From Planctomicrobium sp051466335 (GTDB lineage: Bacteria; Planctomycetota; Planctomycetia; Planctomycetales; Planctomycetaceae), in contig NZ_CP195793.1 of NCBI RefSeq assembly GCF_051466335.1, forward strand, positions 124,001-188,000: a stretch of DNA of 64,000 nt. The letters are read 5' to 3'. The notes below the pieces were generated by a model that ran no database searches, was not told the origin of the DNA, and worked only from the letters and a program-made list of their open reading frames with translations. This document shows, one piece after another, positions 50,632 to 59,906 of the stretch. Made by a program: the position numbers and the translations under genes. Position 1 is the stretch's first letter, and every line of letters starts with the position of its first letter.

Positions 50632-51230
50632 GCCACAAATCCGCTTTCAAGAAGGAAACTGCGGAGCTGAAACGTTCGCTGCGGAATTTTGGCGTGACAT
50701 GCTTCGTTGCCCATGAGGACATTCAGCCCAGCCAGGAATGGCAGAAAGAGATTGAGAAGGCTCTCTTCAGCATGCATGTCCTTGTGCCATTGTTGACGGA
50801 AACTTTCCATGAAAGCAACTGGACCGACCAGGAAATCGGCGTCGCCATCGGCCGCGATGTCCCGGTGATTTCAGTGAGAGTCGGAACTGACCCGTATGGG
50901 TTCATCGGCAAATACCAGGCGATTCAAGGTCTTGGAAAGACCGTTCCTCAACTGGCAGAAGAGCTATGGAAACTGTTTCTCGGGCACAAACTCCTCGCGG
51001 ATAACGCCAGGGAAGGTCTCATCAACAACTTTTGCAGTGCAGCCAGCTTCGAAGATGGGAATGCAAAAATGCAGATGCTTTCCACATATCTTGACGCCGC
51101 ATCTCCCGCGCAGATTGCACGAATGGAGGCAGCCGTCAAGGAGAATTATGAGTTGGAAAATGCATTCAAAGTTCAGTCACAGTTTCCGGTGTTCATTGCC
51201 AGAATGAAAGCCTTGATGAAGCAGCAATGA
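50349..51230 (+). CDS. TIR-domain effector, C-terminal part
   Basis: Native sequence starts near 50568 (SENDLERIWEPGLL); the frame before that is antisense-like read-through. TIR: VFLSHKSAFKKETAELKRSLRNFGVTCFVAHEDIQPSQEWQKEIEKAL, then ESNWTDQEIGVAIGRDVPVISVRVG, which contains the W-x3-E motif with the likely NADase glutamate. A helical C-terminal tail follows. TIR effectors of bacterial defence degrade NAD+ to abort infection. Its place inside the type I operon, between hsdS and hsdR, suggests a linked back-up defence. Confidence 0.75.
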   Translation: MVSHRSLSGPYCDLLRHLRRTVGSGRGNQSWNRKIEFCRRRVHRSGSTGSRRRPVAGRLAGKIRSVPTGRPLTTTASENDLERIWEPGLLRVFLSHKSAFKKETAELKRSLRNFGVTCFVAHEDIQPSQEWQKEIEKALFSMHVLVPLLTETFHESNWTDQEIGVAIGRDVPVISVRVGTDPYGFIGKYQAIQGLGKTVPQLAEELWKLFLGHKLLADNAREGLINNFCSAASFEDGNAKMQMLSTYLDAASPAQIARMEAAVKENYELENAFKVQSQFPVFIARMKALMKQQ

Positions 51231-51278
51231 CAGTATTATTCCTCCCTGTAACGTTTTTCAAAAGTTGACTATCACACC

Positions 51279-51569
51279 ATGCCCAAAGAAATCAAAGTTA
51301 AAAAGTCGTTCGGAAGTGTTCGGGTGGACCATTTCAGCCCGAAAGTTCCTGACGGAATGCCGAAGGCACTGAACGTCCATATTAGTTTCGAAGAGGCCAT
51401 GCGGCTGCATCTCGGTCTCGGACAGGCGCTTGCCAAGCTCAACAGCTATGACCGCTCAACCAAGGAAGGCAAGAAATCGGCTGTGAACCTGTGTGTCTAT
51501 CTGCAGGCAGGCCGGATCACGATCAATGAAGGGACTGTGCAGAACAGTTCAAAGCCGGAAGTCGAGTGA
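51279..51569 (+). CDS. Small hypothetical protein in the restriction operon (96 aa)
   Basis: EIKVKKSFGSVRVDHFSPKV, KALNVHISFEEAMRLHLGLGQALAKLNSY and ALNLCVYLQAGRITINEG-like segments suggest a small alpha/beta protein. ATG 51279 lies 48 bases after the TIR gene; the stop lies ten bases before the hsdR start. No family recognised. Conserved position between TIR and hsdR suggests a role in the defence system. Confidence 0.65.
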   Translation: MPKEIKVKKSFGSVRVDHFSPKVPDGMPKALNVHISFEEAMRLHLGLGQALAKLNSYDRSTKEGKKSAVNLCVYLQAGRITINEGTVQNSSKPEVE

Positions 51570-51578
51570 AGGTTGAGC

Positions 51579-54500
51579 ATGAGTGGGCGTTTCACTGAAT
51601 CCGTCGTCGAAGAAGCCGTTCTCGAATGGGCTGGGAGCCTGGGCTATGCCGTGCTTCACGGGCCGGAGATCGCGCCGGGGGAACCGGCAGCGGAGCGGGA
51701 AGCGTTCGGGGATGTGGTGCTCGTTGGGCGGTTGCGGGAGGCGATTGAACGGCTCAACCCGAAGGTTCCAGCCGGGGCACAGGACGAGGCTCTGCGGCGC
51801 GTTTTGAGAACCGAAACTCCAAGCCTGATCGAGAACAACCGGCAGTTTCACAGGCTGCTGGTCGATGGCATCGACGTTGAGTATCAGGCCGATGGCCGCA
51901 CGGTGCATGACAAGGTCTGGCTGATCGATTTCTCCAATCCCGACAACAACGACTGGCTGGCGGTCAATCAGTTTTCCATCACTGAAGACAAACACACCCG
52001 CAGACCGGACGTCTTGCTGTTCGTCAACGGTCTGCCGCTGGTGGTGATCGAACTGAAGAACGCAGCCGATGAGAACGCCACCACGAAGAAGGCGTTCGAT
52101 CAGCTTCAGACCTACAAGCTGCAACTGTCGACGCTGATGACGTACAACGTCTGTCTCGTCGCCAGCGACGGCATCACCGCCCGGGTCGGGACACTCTCCG
52201 GTGGTTGGGACCGGTTCATGCCCTGGCGGACCACCGACGGGGAAGAGATTGCCCATAAAGGGAAGCCGGAACTGGACGTCCTCATTCAGGGTGTCTTTGA
52301 AAAATCCCGGTTGCTGGACCTGATCCAGCATTTCATTGTCTTCGAAGATGACGGCAGCACGATCATCAAGAAGATGGCGGGATATCACCAGTTCCACGCT
52401 GTGAACAAAGCCGTCGATTGCACGGTGAAGGCGATTTCCCCCAAGGGGGACCGCCGGGTCGGGGTCGTCTGGCATACGCAGGGGAGCGGAAAAAGCCTGA
52501 CAATGGCATTCTACGCGGGCAAGGTGATTCGTCACCCCAAGATGCAGAACCCCACGCTGGTGGTGATCACTGACCGGAACGATCTGGACGACCAGTTGTT
52601 CGGCACGTTCGCCAGTTGCCATGACCTGCTCCGTCAGAAACCTGTTCAGGCGGAAAACCGGGATCAGGTCAAAGACCTGTTGCAGGTCGCTTCGGGAGGC
52701 GTCGTCTTTACCACGCTCCAGAAGTTCGCCCCGGACCCGGGAGCCTCCTATCCGGAACTGACCGATCGGCGGAATATCGTCGTGCTCGCGGACGAAGCCC
52801 ACCGCAGCCAGTACGGACACTATGCAAAAGCCAAGAAAACCGGCGAGATCAGCTATGGCTTCAGCAAGCACTTGCGGGACGCCCTGCCGAATGCATCCTA
52901 TCTGGGTTTCACCGGGACTCCGATCGAACTGGGAGACAAGAACACCAAGGCGGTCTTCGGCGATTACATCGACATCTATGACATCAGCCGGGCGGTCGAA
53001 GATGGAGCGACCGTCAAAATCTACTACGAAGGGCGACTGGCCAAGCTCGAACTGACGGAAAAAGAACGCCCAAAAATTGATGAAGCGTTCGAAGAAGTGA
53101 CTGAGGGGGAGGAACAGTCATCCAAAGAGAAGCTGAAGACCAAATGGGCGGCACTGGAAGCTTTGGTCGGCAGCGAAAAACGAATCAAGCTGGTGGCGCA
53201 GGACATCGTCAAACACTGGGACGAGCGCCTGTCCTCCATGGACGGCAAAGCGATGATCGTCTGCATGAGTCGACGAATTTGTGTCGAACTCTACAAGGAG
53301 TTGATCGCCCTCCGTCCGGAATGGCACAGCGATAAGGACGAGGACGGTGTTCTGAAAGTCGTCATGACAGGTCAGGCAAGCGATCCGGTCGACTGGCAGC
53401 AGCACATTCGCCCCAAACGTGGCCGGGAGGAGATGGCCAAGCGGCTCAAGAAAGCTGCTGATCCTCTGAAACTGGTGATTGTCCGTGACATGTGGTTGAC
53501 CGGCTTTGATGCCCCCTGCATGCACACGATGTATGTCGACAAACCGATGAGCGGTCACAACCTGATGCAGGCGATTGCCCGCGTCAATCGGGTCTTCAAA
53601 AACAAGCCCGGTGGATTGATTGTCGACTATCTCGGACTGGCGACCGAACTGAAAAAGGCCTTGGCTCAATACACCAAGGCAGACAGGGACGACACGGGAA
53701 TTCCAATTGAGCAGGCCCTTGAAGTGCTCTTGGAGAAATACGAAATCGTCCAGGGGATCTTGCACGGGTTCGACTATTCGCTGTTCTTTACCGGCACGGC
53801 TGCCCAGCGAGTCTCTGTCATTCCCGAAGCCATGGATTTCATTCTGCAATTGGACGATGGGAAGCAGCGGTTCATGCAGGGGGTGACGGAACTATCTAAG
53901 GCCTATGCCCTCGTCGCCACGCATGACGAAGCCGTAAAACTCCGTGAGGAAATTGCGTTCTTCCAATGCCTGCGGGCACAGTTCGCCAAGCTGGGGGGCA
54001 CCGGTGATGGGGGCGGTTCCTCAAAGGAGGATCTCGACGCAGCGGTGCGACAGATCATTTCGAAGTCGATCGCTTCCGATGAAGTTATTGACATTTTCGC
54101 TGCTGCCGGGATGGACAGGCCGGATATCTCCATCCTGTCAGATGAATTTCTGGCGGAAGTCCGGGATATGCCGCATCGAAATCTGGCCTTGGAGGTGCTA
54201 CGCAAGCTGCTCAACGACGAGATCAAGGCCCGTTCCCGGAAAAATCTGGTGCAATCCCGATCCTTCGCGGAGATGCTCGACAAGACCATTAAGAAATATC
54301 AGAACCGATCCATCGACGCCGCCGAGGTCATTGCCGAACTGGTCGAGCTGGCAAAAGAGATGCGGGAGGCTGCGAAACGCGGAGAGGCACTCGGCCTGAC
54401 GGACGATGAAGAGGCGTTCTACGAAGCTCTGGAAGTCAACGACAGTGCTGTTGCAGTTCTCGGCGACAAGGCCCTGTGTGCCATCGCCCGTGAGCTGGTC

Positions 54501-54680
54501 GATATGGTCCGTCGTAACGTGACCATTGACTGGACGGTGAAAGACAGCGTCCGGGCGAAACTCCGGGTGATGGTGAAAAAGATCCTCAAGAAATACGGCT
54601 ATCCGCCGGACAAACAGGCCCAGGCAACCGAAACCGTGTTGAAGCAGGCCGAACTCCTCTGTGCCGACTGGGCTGCATGA
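51579..54680 (+). CDS. hsdR: Type I restriction endonuclease motor subunit HsdR
   Basis: 1033 residues from ATG 51579 with GAAGG upstream. Nuclease domain: HTRRPDVLLFVNGLPLVVIELKN (PD...ExK). Translocase: WHTQGSGKSLTMAF (Walker A), LADEAHRSQYG (DEAH), LGFTGTPIE, VRDMWLTGFDAPCMHTMYVDKPM and QAIARVNRVF (motifs V-VI). C-terminal helical region binding the methylase. Cuts unmethylated DNA after translocation. Intact, unlike hsdM and the TIR gene in the same operon. Confidence 0.95.
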   Translation: MSGRFTESVVEEAVLEWAGSLGYAVLHGPEIAPGEPAAEREAFGDVVLVGRLREAIERLNPKVPAGAQDEALRRVLRTETPSLIENNRQFHRLLVDGIDVEYQADGRTVHDKVWLIDFSNPDNNDWLAVNQFSITEDKHTRRPDVLLFVNGLPLVVIELKNAADENATTKKAFDQLQTYKLQLSTLMTYNVCLVASDGITARVGTLSGGWDRFMPWRTTDGEEIAHKGKPELDVLIQGVFEKSRLLDLIQHFIVFEDDGSTIIKKMAGYHQFHAVNKAVDCTVKAISPKGDRRVGVVWHTQGSGKSLTMAFYAGKVIRHPKMQNPTLVVITDRNDLDDQLFGTFASCHDLLRQKPVQAENRDQVKDLLQVASGGVVFTTLQKFAPDPGASYPELTDRRNIVVLADEAHRSQYGHYAKAKKTGEISYGFSKHLRDALPNASYLGFTGTPIELGDKNTKAVFGDYIDIYDISRAVEDGATVKIYYEGRLAKLELTEKERPKIDEAFEEVTEGEEQSSKEKLKTKWAALEALVGSEKRIKLVAQDIVKHWDERLSSMDGKAMIVCMSRRICVELYKELIALRPEWHSDKDEDGVLKVVMTGQASDPVDWQQHIRPKRGREEMAKRLKKAADPLKLVIVRDMWLTGFDAPCMHTMYVDKPMSGHNLMQAIARVNRVFKNKPGGLIVDYLGLATELKKALAQYTKADRDDTGIPIEQALEVLLEKYEIVQGILHGFDYSLFFTGTAAQRVSVIPEAMDFILQLDDGKQRFMQGVTELSKAYALVATHDEAVKLREEIAFFQCLRAQFAKLGGTGDGGGSSKEDLDAAVRQIISKSIASDEVIDIFAAAGMDRPDISILSDEFLAEVRDMPHRNLALEVLRKLLNDEIKARSRKNLVQSRSFAEMLDKTIKKYQNRSIDAAEVIAELVELAKEMREAAKRGEALGLTDDEEAFYEALEVNDSAVAVLGDKALCAIARELVDMVRRNVTIDWTVKDSVRAKLRVMVKKILKKYGYPPDKQAQATETVLKQAELLCADWAA

Positions 54681-54732
54681 ATGAATCTGCAGAGAGCCAC
54701 TTTTGGTAACTCAATCATGGAAATCAGAGCCT

Positions 54733-55419
54733 ATGAAAATCAACTCGGGCGACACCATTGCCGGCTATTCCATCCTCACAATCCGGCATTTGGTCAGAAA
54801 GTGCCGCGGTTACGGCTTCTATCCCGAACTGGTCGCTAAGAACCTTGAGGTCACGCAGGAAGAGGCCGAAAATGTCGTCATGGAACTGAATAAGGCGGGT
54901 TTAATCGAAAAGATGGAGGGCGATGACAATGCCTGGACTGTGACGATCGCTGGCAATGCCTTCGCCATGTCCTCCACTGCGACGCGACTTCGAAGGAAAA
55001 GTTGCGATCGTGTCATGACCGCGTTCTTGGACCGAGTCGAGGCTGCCCGGGACATGCCCTTCGCAGTTTGCGTCGAGGAGGTTTATCTCTTCGGAAGTTA
55101 CGCGAGAGGGGAAGAAAGGCCGAGTGACATAGATCTCTACATCAAATTGGCACACAAATCTGACGATCGCGAGGAAAGATCTCGCCTCTTTCTTGAGCGG
55201 AAAAAAGTTGCGATTCGAAATGGACGAAGATTTGGGAATATCGGCGAAGAAGCTTCGTGGCCTTGGACGGAGATCATGCTGTTTCTCAAGAAACGTTCCC
55301 GTGCTCTATCGATCTCTACGCTTGACGACTGGGTCAAGGATGCTGAAGGGGCAATACTGGTCTATCGATATCCTGATATACGATTGAATCCGCCGTATCC
55401 TGAAACCAGTTCGGTTTGA
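54733..55419 (+). CDS. Nucleotidyltransferase with N-terminal winged helix
   Basis: 228 residues from ATG 54733. An N-terminal winged-helix-like region (IRHLVRKCRGYGFYPELVAKNLEVTQEEAENVVMELNKAGLIEK) precedes a minimal NTase domain with VEEVYLFGSYARGEERPSDIDLYI, the GSx(10)DxD pattern. MNT-type NTases act as antitoxins (AMPylating HEPN toxins) or as defence enzymes. No HEPN partner is visible next to it; the fusion to a DNA-binding domain is a different architecture. It lies directly after hsdR on the same strand, so it is probably part of the defence island. Confidence 0.8.
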   Translation: MKINSGDTIAGYSILTIRHLVRKCRGYGFYPELVAKNLEVTQEEAENVVMELNKAGLIEKMEGDDNAWTVTIAGNAFAMSSTATRLRRKSCDRVMTAFLDRVEAARDMPFAVCVEEVYLFGSYARGEERPSDIDLYIKLAHKSDDREERSRLFLERKKVAIRNGRRFGNIGEEASWPWTEIMLFLKKRSRALSISTLDDWVKDAEGAILVYRYPDIRLNPPYPETSSV

Positions 55420-55459
55420 ACTTCTCTGGCCTGGCACCATACGTTGTCCAGCATTTGAT

Positions 55460-56521
55460 TCATGCTGCCTTGCGATGGAATGAATGCACAAGCCCACCGA
55501 CGAACGTCCGCACTTCGACCTCGTCGACGCTGAGTTTGTCGATCTCTTCCGGCTCGGTTCTCACCGGTGGCAGATGATCCCGCTCCATGTGGCTGCGGTG
55601 ATGGTTGTAATAGTCTGTGAACGACATCAGGAGATAATCCAGATGCCGCTGACCGAAGATGATGAATCGGGACAGCGCTTCGAGCTTGATGGTCCCGATG
55701 AATTTTTCGCATCTGCCGTTCAGATTCGGCGATGCCTTGGGCAAGGGATTGGTCCGCAGGCCCCGGGATTTCAACGTTTCCGTGAATTCCTTGGTGAACT
55801 TGGTGTCCCGGTCGTGCATGACGATCTGGGGCTTCGTTTCCCGGTTTGAAGTCCGATCCAGAAACATCCGCGTCTGCTCCGCCACCCATGCCGAATTCGG
55901 ATGTTCGGTGGAGGTGGAAACAATCACTTCGCGTGTGGTCATACACAGCCAGACAAGGACATACATCTCCTTCATGCCCCGCATCGTCACGGTTTTGACG
56001 CTGAAGAAATCACAAGCCCACAACGTCTCTTTGTGACGATCAATGAAATTTTTCCAGGTGTCGGTTGTTCGGTCCGGGCTGGGATTGATCCCTTCCTCTT
56101 TCAGAATGTTGCGGACCGTTTGTCGGCTGATCTTCTTGATACCCAGTTTCCGGATCTCTCCGACGATCCGGGTCAATCCGAAGTTTGTGACGGCCGCGAT
56201 CTGCAAGACTAGCTCACGCAGCTCCTGTGGCTTTCGCTGGCCACCCTTAGGGTTCTTCTTTCGCTTCGGCTCCCCTTCCTCCCGCAGCCAGCGATAGAAC
56301 GTGGCTGGTGAGACGATTGTGATCAGCTCCTCGATGGCCCTGCCAAGCGCCTTACCGAATTTCAGCAGCCGTTCCCGTTCATCTTTTCGTGTGTGGATCT
56401 GGCCAGGAACGCGCGCTCTGAGAATCCTGTTCTCCTCTTTCAGAAACTGGATGTATTTCGCCAGCTCCCGGTCGGTGACCGAGGCAATCAGGGCCAGCAA
56501 TGGGTGGAAAATCAGGCTCAT
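55460..56521 (-). CDS. rve-type DDE transposase (same family as 5442-6533)
   Basis: 353 residues. HTH-like SPATFYRWLREEGEPKRKKNPKGGQRKPQELREL, core with WACDFFSVKTV, MHDRDTKFTKEF and GRCEKFIGT. Shares its layout with the transposase inside the methylase-helicase gene but differs at many positions, so it is a distinct family member. Inserted downstream of the nucleotidyltransferase gene. Start ATG 56521. Confidence 0.88.
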   Translation of the reverse strand: MSLIFHPLLALIASVTDRELAKYIQFLKEENRILRARVPGQIHTRKDERERLLKFGKALGRAIEELITIVSPATFYRWLREEGEPKRKKNPKGGQRKPQELRELVLQIAAVTNFGLTRIVGEIRKLGIKKISRQTVRNILKEEGINPSPDRTTDTWKNFIDRHKETLWACDFFSVKTVTMRGMKEMYVLVWLCMTTREVIVSTSTEHPNSAWVAEQTRMFLDRTSNRETKPQIVMHDRDTKFTKEFTETLKSRGLRTNPLPKASPNLNGRCEKFIGTIKLEALSRFIIFGQRHLDYLLMSFTDYYNHHRSHMERDHLPPVRTEPEEIDKLSVDEVEVRTFVGGLVHSFHRKAA

Positions 56522-56924
56522 TTCGCTATTGTCTCAATCTCTAATCTGGAAACGTCTTACACTTCCGTTGTACCCCACTATGTCATTGGAAACTGCTCTC
56601 GCAGACGGACAAAAATCGAGCCGGCTTAAAGGCTGCCTAGCGATGCCGTGAGAGGCAATACGACCGACAAGATCGGTCCTTCTGAAGGGGAGCCTCAGGG
56701 GTTCGGAGAAACGCCTGCCAGCGACAAAATTGTGGCTCTGGTATCCACGCTCAGAGCAGGCCAGGCATCGATCAGACGCAGCAGCGGAGCGTCTGGAACT
56801 TGCAGATCAGCGACAGCGTTGAACAAACCGTGTCGATCTTTCCTGCAACCGGGACTGCAACCCGATTTCTCGCTCTGACGCAAGCCCTTGATACGGCAAT
56901 TCGTTACAGAATTCGCCAAGCCGT
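56522..56924. other. Non-coding stretch between transposase and 536-bp repeat copy 2
   Basis: Holds the 5' flank of the transposase and degenerate IS debris. No gene, terminator or promoter that I can support. Open frames crossing it are not conserved at the other copy of the repeat. Confidence 0.45.
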
Positions 56925-57460
56925 CTACGGAACCGTTCCTGAAAGAGATTGTCAAGCGGGAGAGAGTTTTCCTGGTGTGAGTCTGTAAATCGAGCGGCAA
57001 AGTTCTGGGCTTTGTTTCGAAGTTCATGTTCTGTGGGCTGGATTGCGTTTTGTCTTGAGTGATCATCTCACCGGTTGTCGTTGCTACGGGATGTTGCAAT
57101 CGTTCTTGTCGGATGCGATTGCTCCACACACATTCCTTCGCGAGGCACGATCCATGAGAATCATGGATCGCTCTGCTGCATTGAGCAGACGCAAAATTAT
57201 CGAGATGCGAATTCCTCTCCGAAAAGCCTACTCCATTCAAAGGGACGTGCCTGCCTGCTGGACCTGTTCGTGATCAGCAGCGACATCCACGGTTCCGTAC
57301 GAGTTGGACTGATCGGGAGGGATCTCAGGCGATGTCACTCACCTGGATCGAACAACCGGGGTGGACCTGGAAGTAATTGGTCTCCTTTGATTCAGGTTGG
57401 AAGGATGATGACGCATCGATTCTGTCTGCTCAGGCTGTGGCAATGGCTCGACACTCAAAG
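56925..57460. repeat. 536-bp repeat, copy 2 (matches 6938-7473)
   Basis: Same sequence as the 3' end of the IS110 element, including both hairpins (57148-57170 and 57172-57189). Here it runs directly into a fragment of an rve-type transposase at 57461; the IS110 transposase gene is missing. Confidence 0.85.
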
Positions 57461-57690
57461 CCAGTTTCCGGAGTTCACCGATAATCCGTGTGTATCCAAA
57501 GCCTGTCGCCTTGGCGATCTGGATGACCAGTTCTCGAAGTTCTCGCGGCTTCCGCGGTCCTCCTTTGAGGTTCTTCTTCCACTTGGGCTCCCCCTCATCG
57601 CGCAGCCAACGGTAAATCGTGGATGGACTGACAATCGTCAGCAGTGACTCGATGGCCCGTCCCAGTCGCTTCCCCAGTGCCAGCAGACGT
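57461..57690 (-). pseudogene. rve-type transposase remnant
   Basis: GERLLALGKRLGRAIESLLTIVSPSTIYRWLRDEGEPKWKKNLKGGPRKPRELRELVIQIAKATGFGYTRIIGELRKL is the N-terminal third of a transposase like that at 5442-6533. It breaks off exactly at the edge of repeat copy 2. The N-terminus (before GERLL) is also missing. Confidence 0.85.
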
Positions 57691-57736
57691 TCTCCGTACG
57701 GATCAATGCAACATAGATTTAAACACATCTATTTCG

Positions 57737-59710
57737 TTATTTTCGAGGAACTGATAGGACAGCGAACTGGTAGGGTTTCAGCAGCAACTCCTGGATTGCA
57801 GTAATGAATTGACCTGAGACAAGATCAACAATTGTCTTTCTCAACCCCAGTAGACGGAGATGGCGACCTTCCACTCTCTGTGGCGACTCAGAAACGTTTG
57901 CCAGGCAAAGGACGCTGTGATCATTGTTGGTCCGAAAGTAGCCAAAGATATGATTGTTCCCGGTGTCGACAAATTCGGTCTCTGCGGTATTGAATGATAC
58001 GTTCTGCTGGCGAAGTTGAATCAAACGCAACAACCCCTGATGGACTCTCCCGGGAACGGTTGACATATCATTTCGTAATGCGGCCTGCTCCCAGTCGAAT
58101 TTGCCGCGGTGAACCCAGCGAGAATCAGCCTGTTTGTCGATGACGTTATGAAATCCATAATCATTCAGCATGGCAATTTCATCTCCCAGATAGATTAAGG
58201 GAATACCGCCGATCGTCATAATCACCCCATGGACGAGCATGATTCGATCAATCGCCAGTTCAATCAGCTTTGGATCATTGGCTTCAATCGCCTGTTCCAA
58301 TCCACACAAGGAAGCGCATGTTCCAGAAACGCGAGCATCACCGGTCTGGCGATCTTCCTGAAAGGGAATTCCACGTGCGAACGAACCTTCAAAAATTCCG
58401 GTGTAGAACTGAGTCAAAAATCGGCGATGTTTCAAAGGATCGAAACCTGCAACTTCAACATCATCATCAGAGAATGCCCAGCCGATATCGTCATGACAGC
58501 GGATATAGTTCACCCAGTCACATTCCGGCGGAATAGTGAAGCGTCGCTGCATCGCTGACTTCAGCAACTTCACTTCCCGTGTGGCGAGCGAGTTCCAGAG
58601 TACGGCCATTAATTGGGGATTGTATGAAAGCTGGCATTCCTTCACGCCGATATACTTCCGCACTTCGTCGGGATGAACAATTGCTTCTGATTTAAACAGC
58701 ATTGCAGGGGCAGCGATCCGCACGAGAGAATTATACGCCTGAATAATCCAATGAGCCTGAGGAAGGTTTTGGCAGTTTGTCCCTTCTTTTTTCCAGAGGA
58801 AAGCCACAGCATCCAGCCGAAGAATTTCGACTCCCTGATTGGCCAAGAACAACATTTCTTCAAGCATGTGGCTGAAAACAAGCGGATTCTCGTAGTTCAG
58901 GTCCCATTGATAATTGTGAAAAGTTGTCCAGATCCACTTGCCAATCCGACTATGGTAAGTGAAAGAACCGGGGTGCTCATCAGGGAAAATCTCCGGCAAC
59001 GATTTCTCGAAGCGGTCCGGCATCATTCGATCCGGATACATTCGATAAAACTCCTGATACTCTGTCTCACCGGCGAGTGCTCGTTGTGCCCAGTCGTGTT
59101 CATCCGAGGTATGGTTAAACACGAAATCAATCACAATCGAGATCCCGTGCCTGCGGAGTTCTGTCGCCAGTTGTGCGAGATCTTCCATAGTGCCCAAAGC
59201 AGGCTGAATCTCCCGATAACTACTGACCGCGTATCCCCCGTCGTTATCTCCATTCGGGACTTTGAATGGTGGCATCAAATGCAGATAGGTGATGCCGAGT
59301 TCTTTGAGGTACCAAATCTTTTCCCGCATCTGTTTGAGATCGCCGGCAAAGAGATCCACGTAACACATTGCACCGACCATCCTATTAGAAGTGAACCAGA
59401 CTGGATCCGATTCACGAAGAGCGTCGAGAGCCTTCAACTCATTTGGGCGATCAATCCAGAACTGAGCTGCAGATGCGAGAATGCATTCCAAGTGGTAGAA
59501 GAAGTCGTATTCTTTCCCATAGAGGACAAACAGTCGCTGAAACAGAAATGAGAATTCTTTCTTTAGCCTACGATTGAAAGCATCCCATTGCGGAGGGGCA
59601 AGCTTGGCAGAAAAACGTTCTTCCAGACGAGGAAGTATGCGAGCAAGCGCCGTTCGTTCCCTCCCCAGATTCTCTTCAATCCTGTCGAATGGGGTTGCCT
59701 CGGACAACAC
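57737..59710 (-). CDS. Amylosucrase (GH13)
   Basis: 657 residues from GTG 59710, preceded by AGAGGAG; the TTG at 59737 gives nine more residues without a ribosome binding site. GH13 subfamily 4 motifs: VIDFVFNHTSDEHDW, ILRLDAVAFLWK (nucleophile Asp), LFKSEAIVHPDEV (acid/base Glu), YIRCHDDIGW (third Asp). The N-terminal helical domain is typical. Amylosucrase moves glucose from sucrose onto glucan, or in the reverse direction helps make or break sucrose. Downstream of the sucrose-phosphate synthase gene by about 196 bases on the same strand, so probably one sucrose/glycogen module. Its 3' end abuts IS debris. Confidence 0.93.
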   Translation of the reverse strand: MLSEATPFDRIEENLGRERTALARILPRLEERFSAKLAPPQWDAFNRRLKKEFSFLFQRLFVLYGKEYDFFYHLECILASAAQFWIDRPNELKALDALRESDPVWFTSNRMVGAMCYVDLFAGDLKQMREKIWYLKELGITYLHLMPPFKVPNGDNDGGYAVSSYREIQPALGTMEDLAQLATELRRHGISIVIDFVFNHTSDEHDWAQRALAGETEYQEFYRMYPDRMMPDRFEKSLPEIFPDEHPGSFTYHSRIGKWIWTTFHNYQWDLNYENPLVFSHMLEEMLFLANQGVEILRLDAVAFLWKKEGTNCQNLPQAHWIIQAYNSLVRIAAPAMLFKSEAIVHPDEVRKYIGVKECQLSYNPQLMAVLWNSLATREVKLLKSAMQRRFTIPPECDWVNYIRCHDDIGWAFSDDDVEVAGFDPLKHRRFLTQFYTGIFEGSFARGIPFQEDRQTGDARVSGTCASLCGLEQAIEANDPKLIELAIDRIMLVHGVIMTIGGIPLIYLGDEIAMLNDYGFHNVIDKQADSRWVHRGKFDWEQAALRNDMSTVPGRVHQGLLRLIQLRQQNVSFNTAETEFVDTGNNHIFGYFRTNNDHSVLCLANVSESPQRVEGRHLRLLGLRKTIVDLVSGQFITAIQELLLKPYQFAVLSVPRK

Positions 59711-59906
59711 GATTCTCCTCTCACTTTGCAAGCTCAATCTGTTTAGCAGTTGGCATCTTATGGATACAATTTAAACCCGCTTGCCAGTGATTGTGTTTCG
59801 CGAATGATGCGACAAACAAGTTGATGAGCTTCGTCGCCGCACTTCTATAACCTATCGATCAGCGTGTGCTCTGAATCATTGACACTGCAGAAATTGCCTT
59901 CAAAAC

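Noticed and set aside
51549..52871. 440-codon frame antisense to hsdR
   Set aside because: The sense strand encodes HsdR nuclease and Walker motifs; the antisense frame has no recognisable domain.
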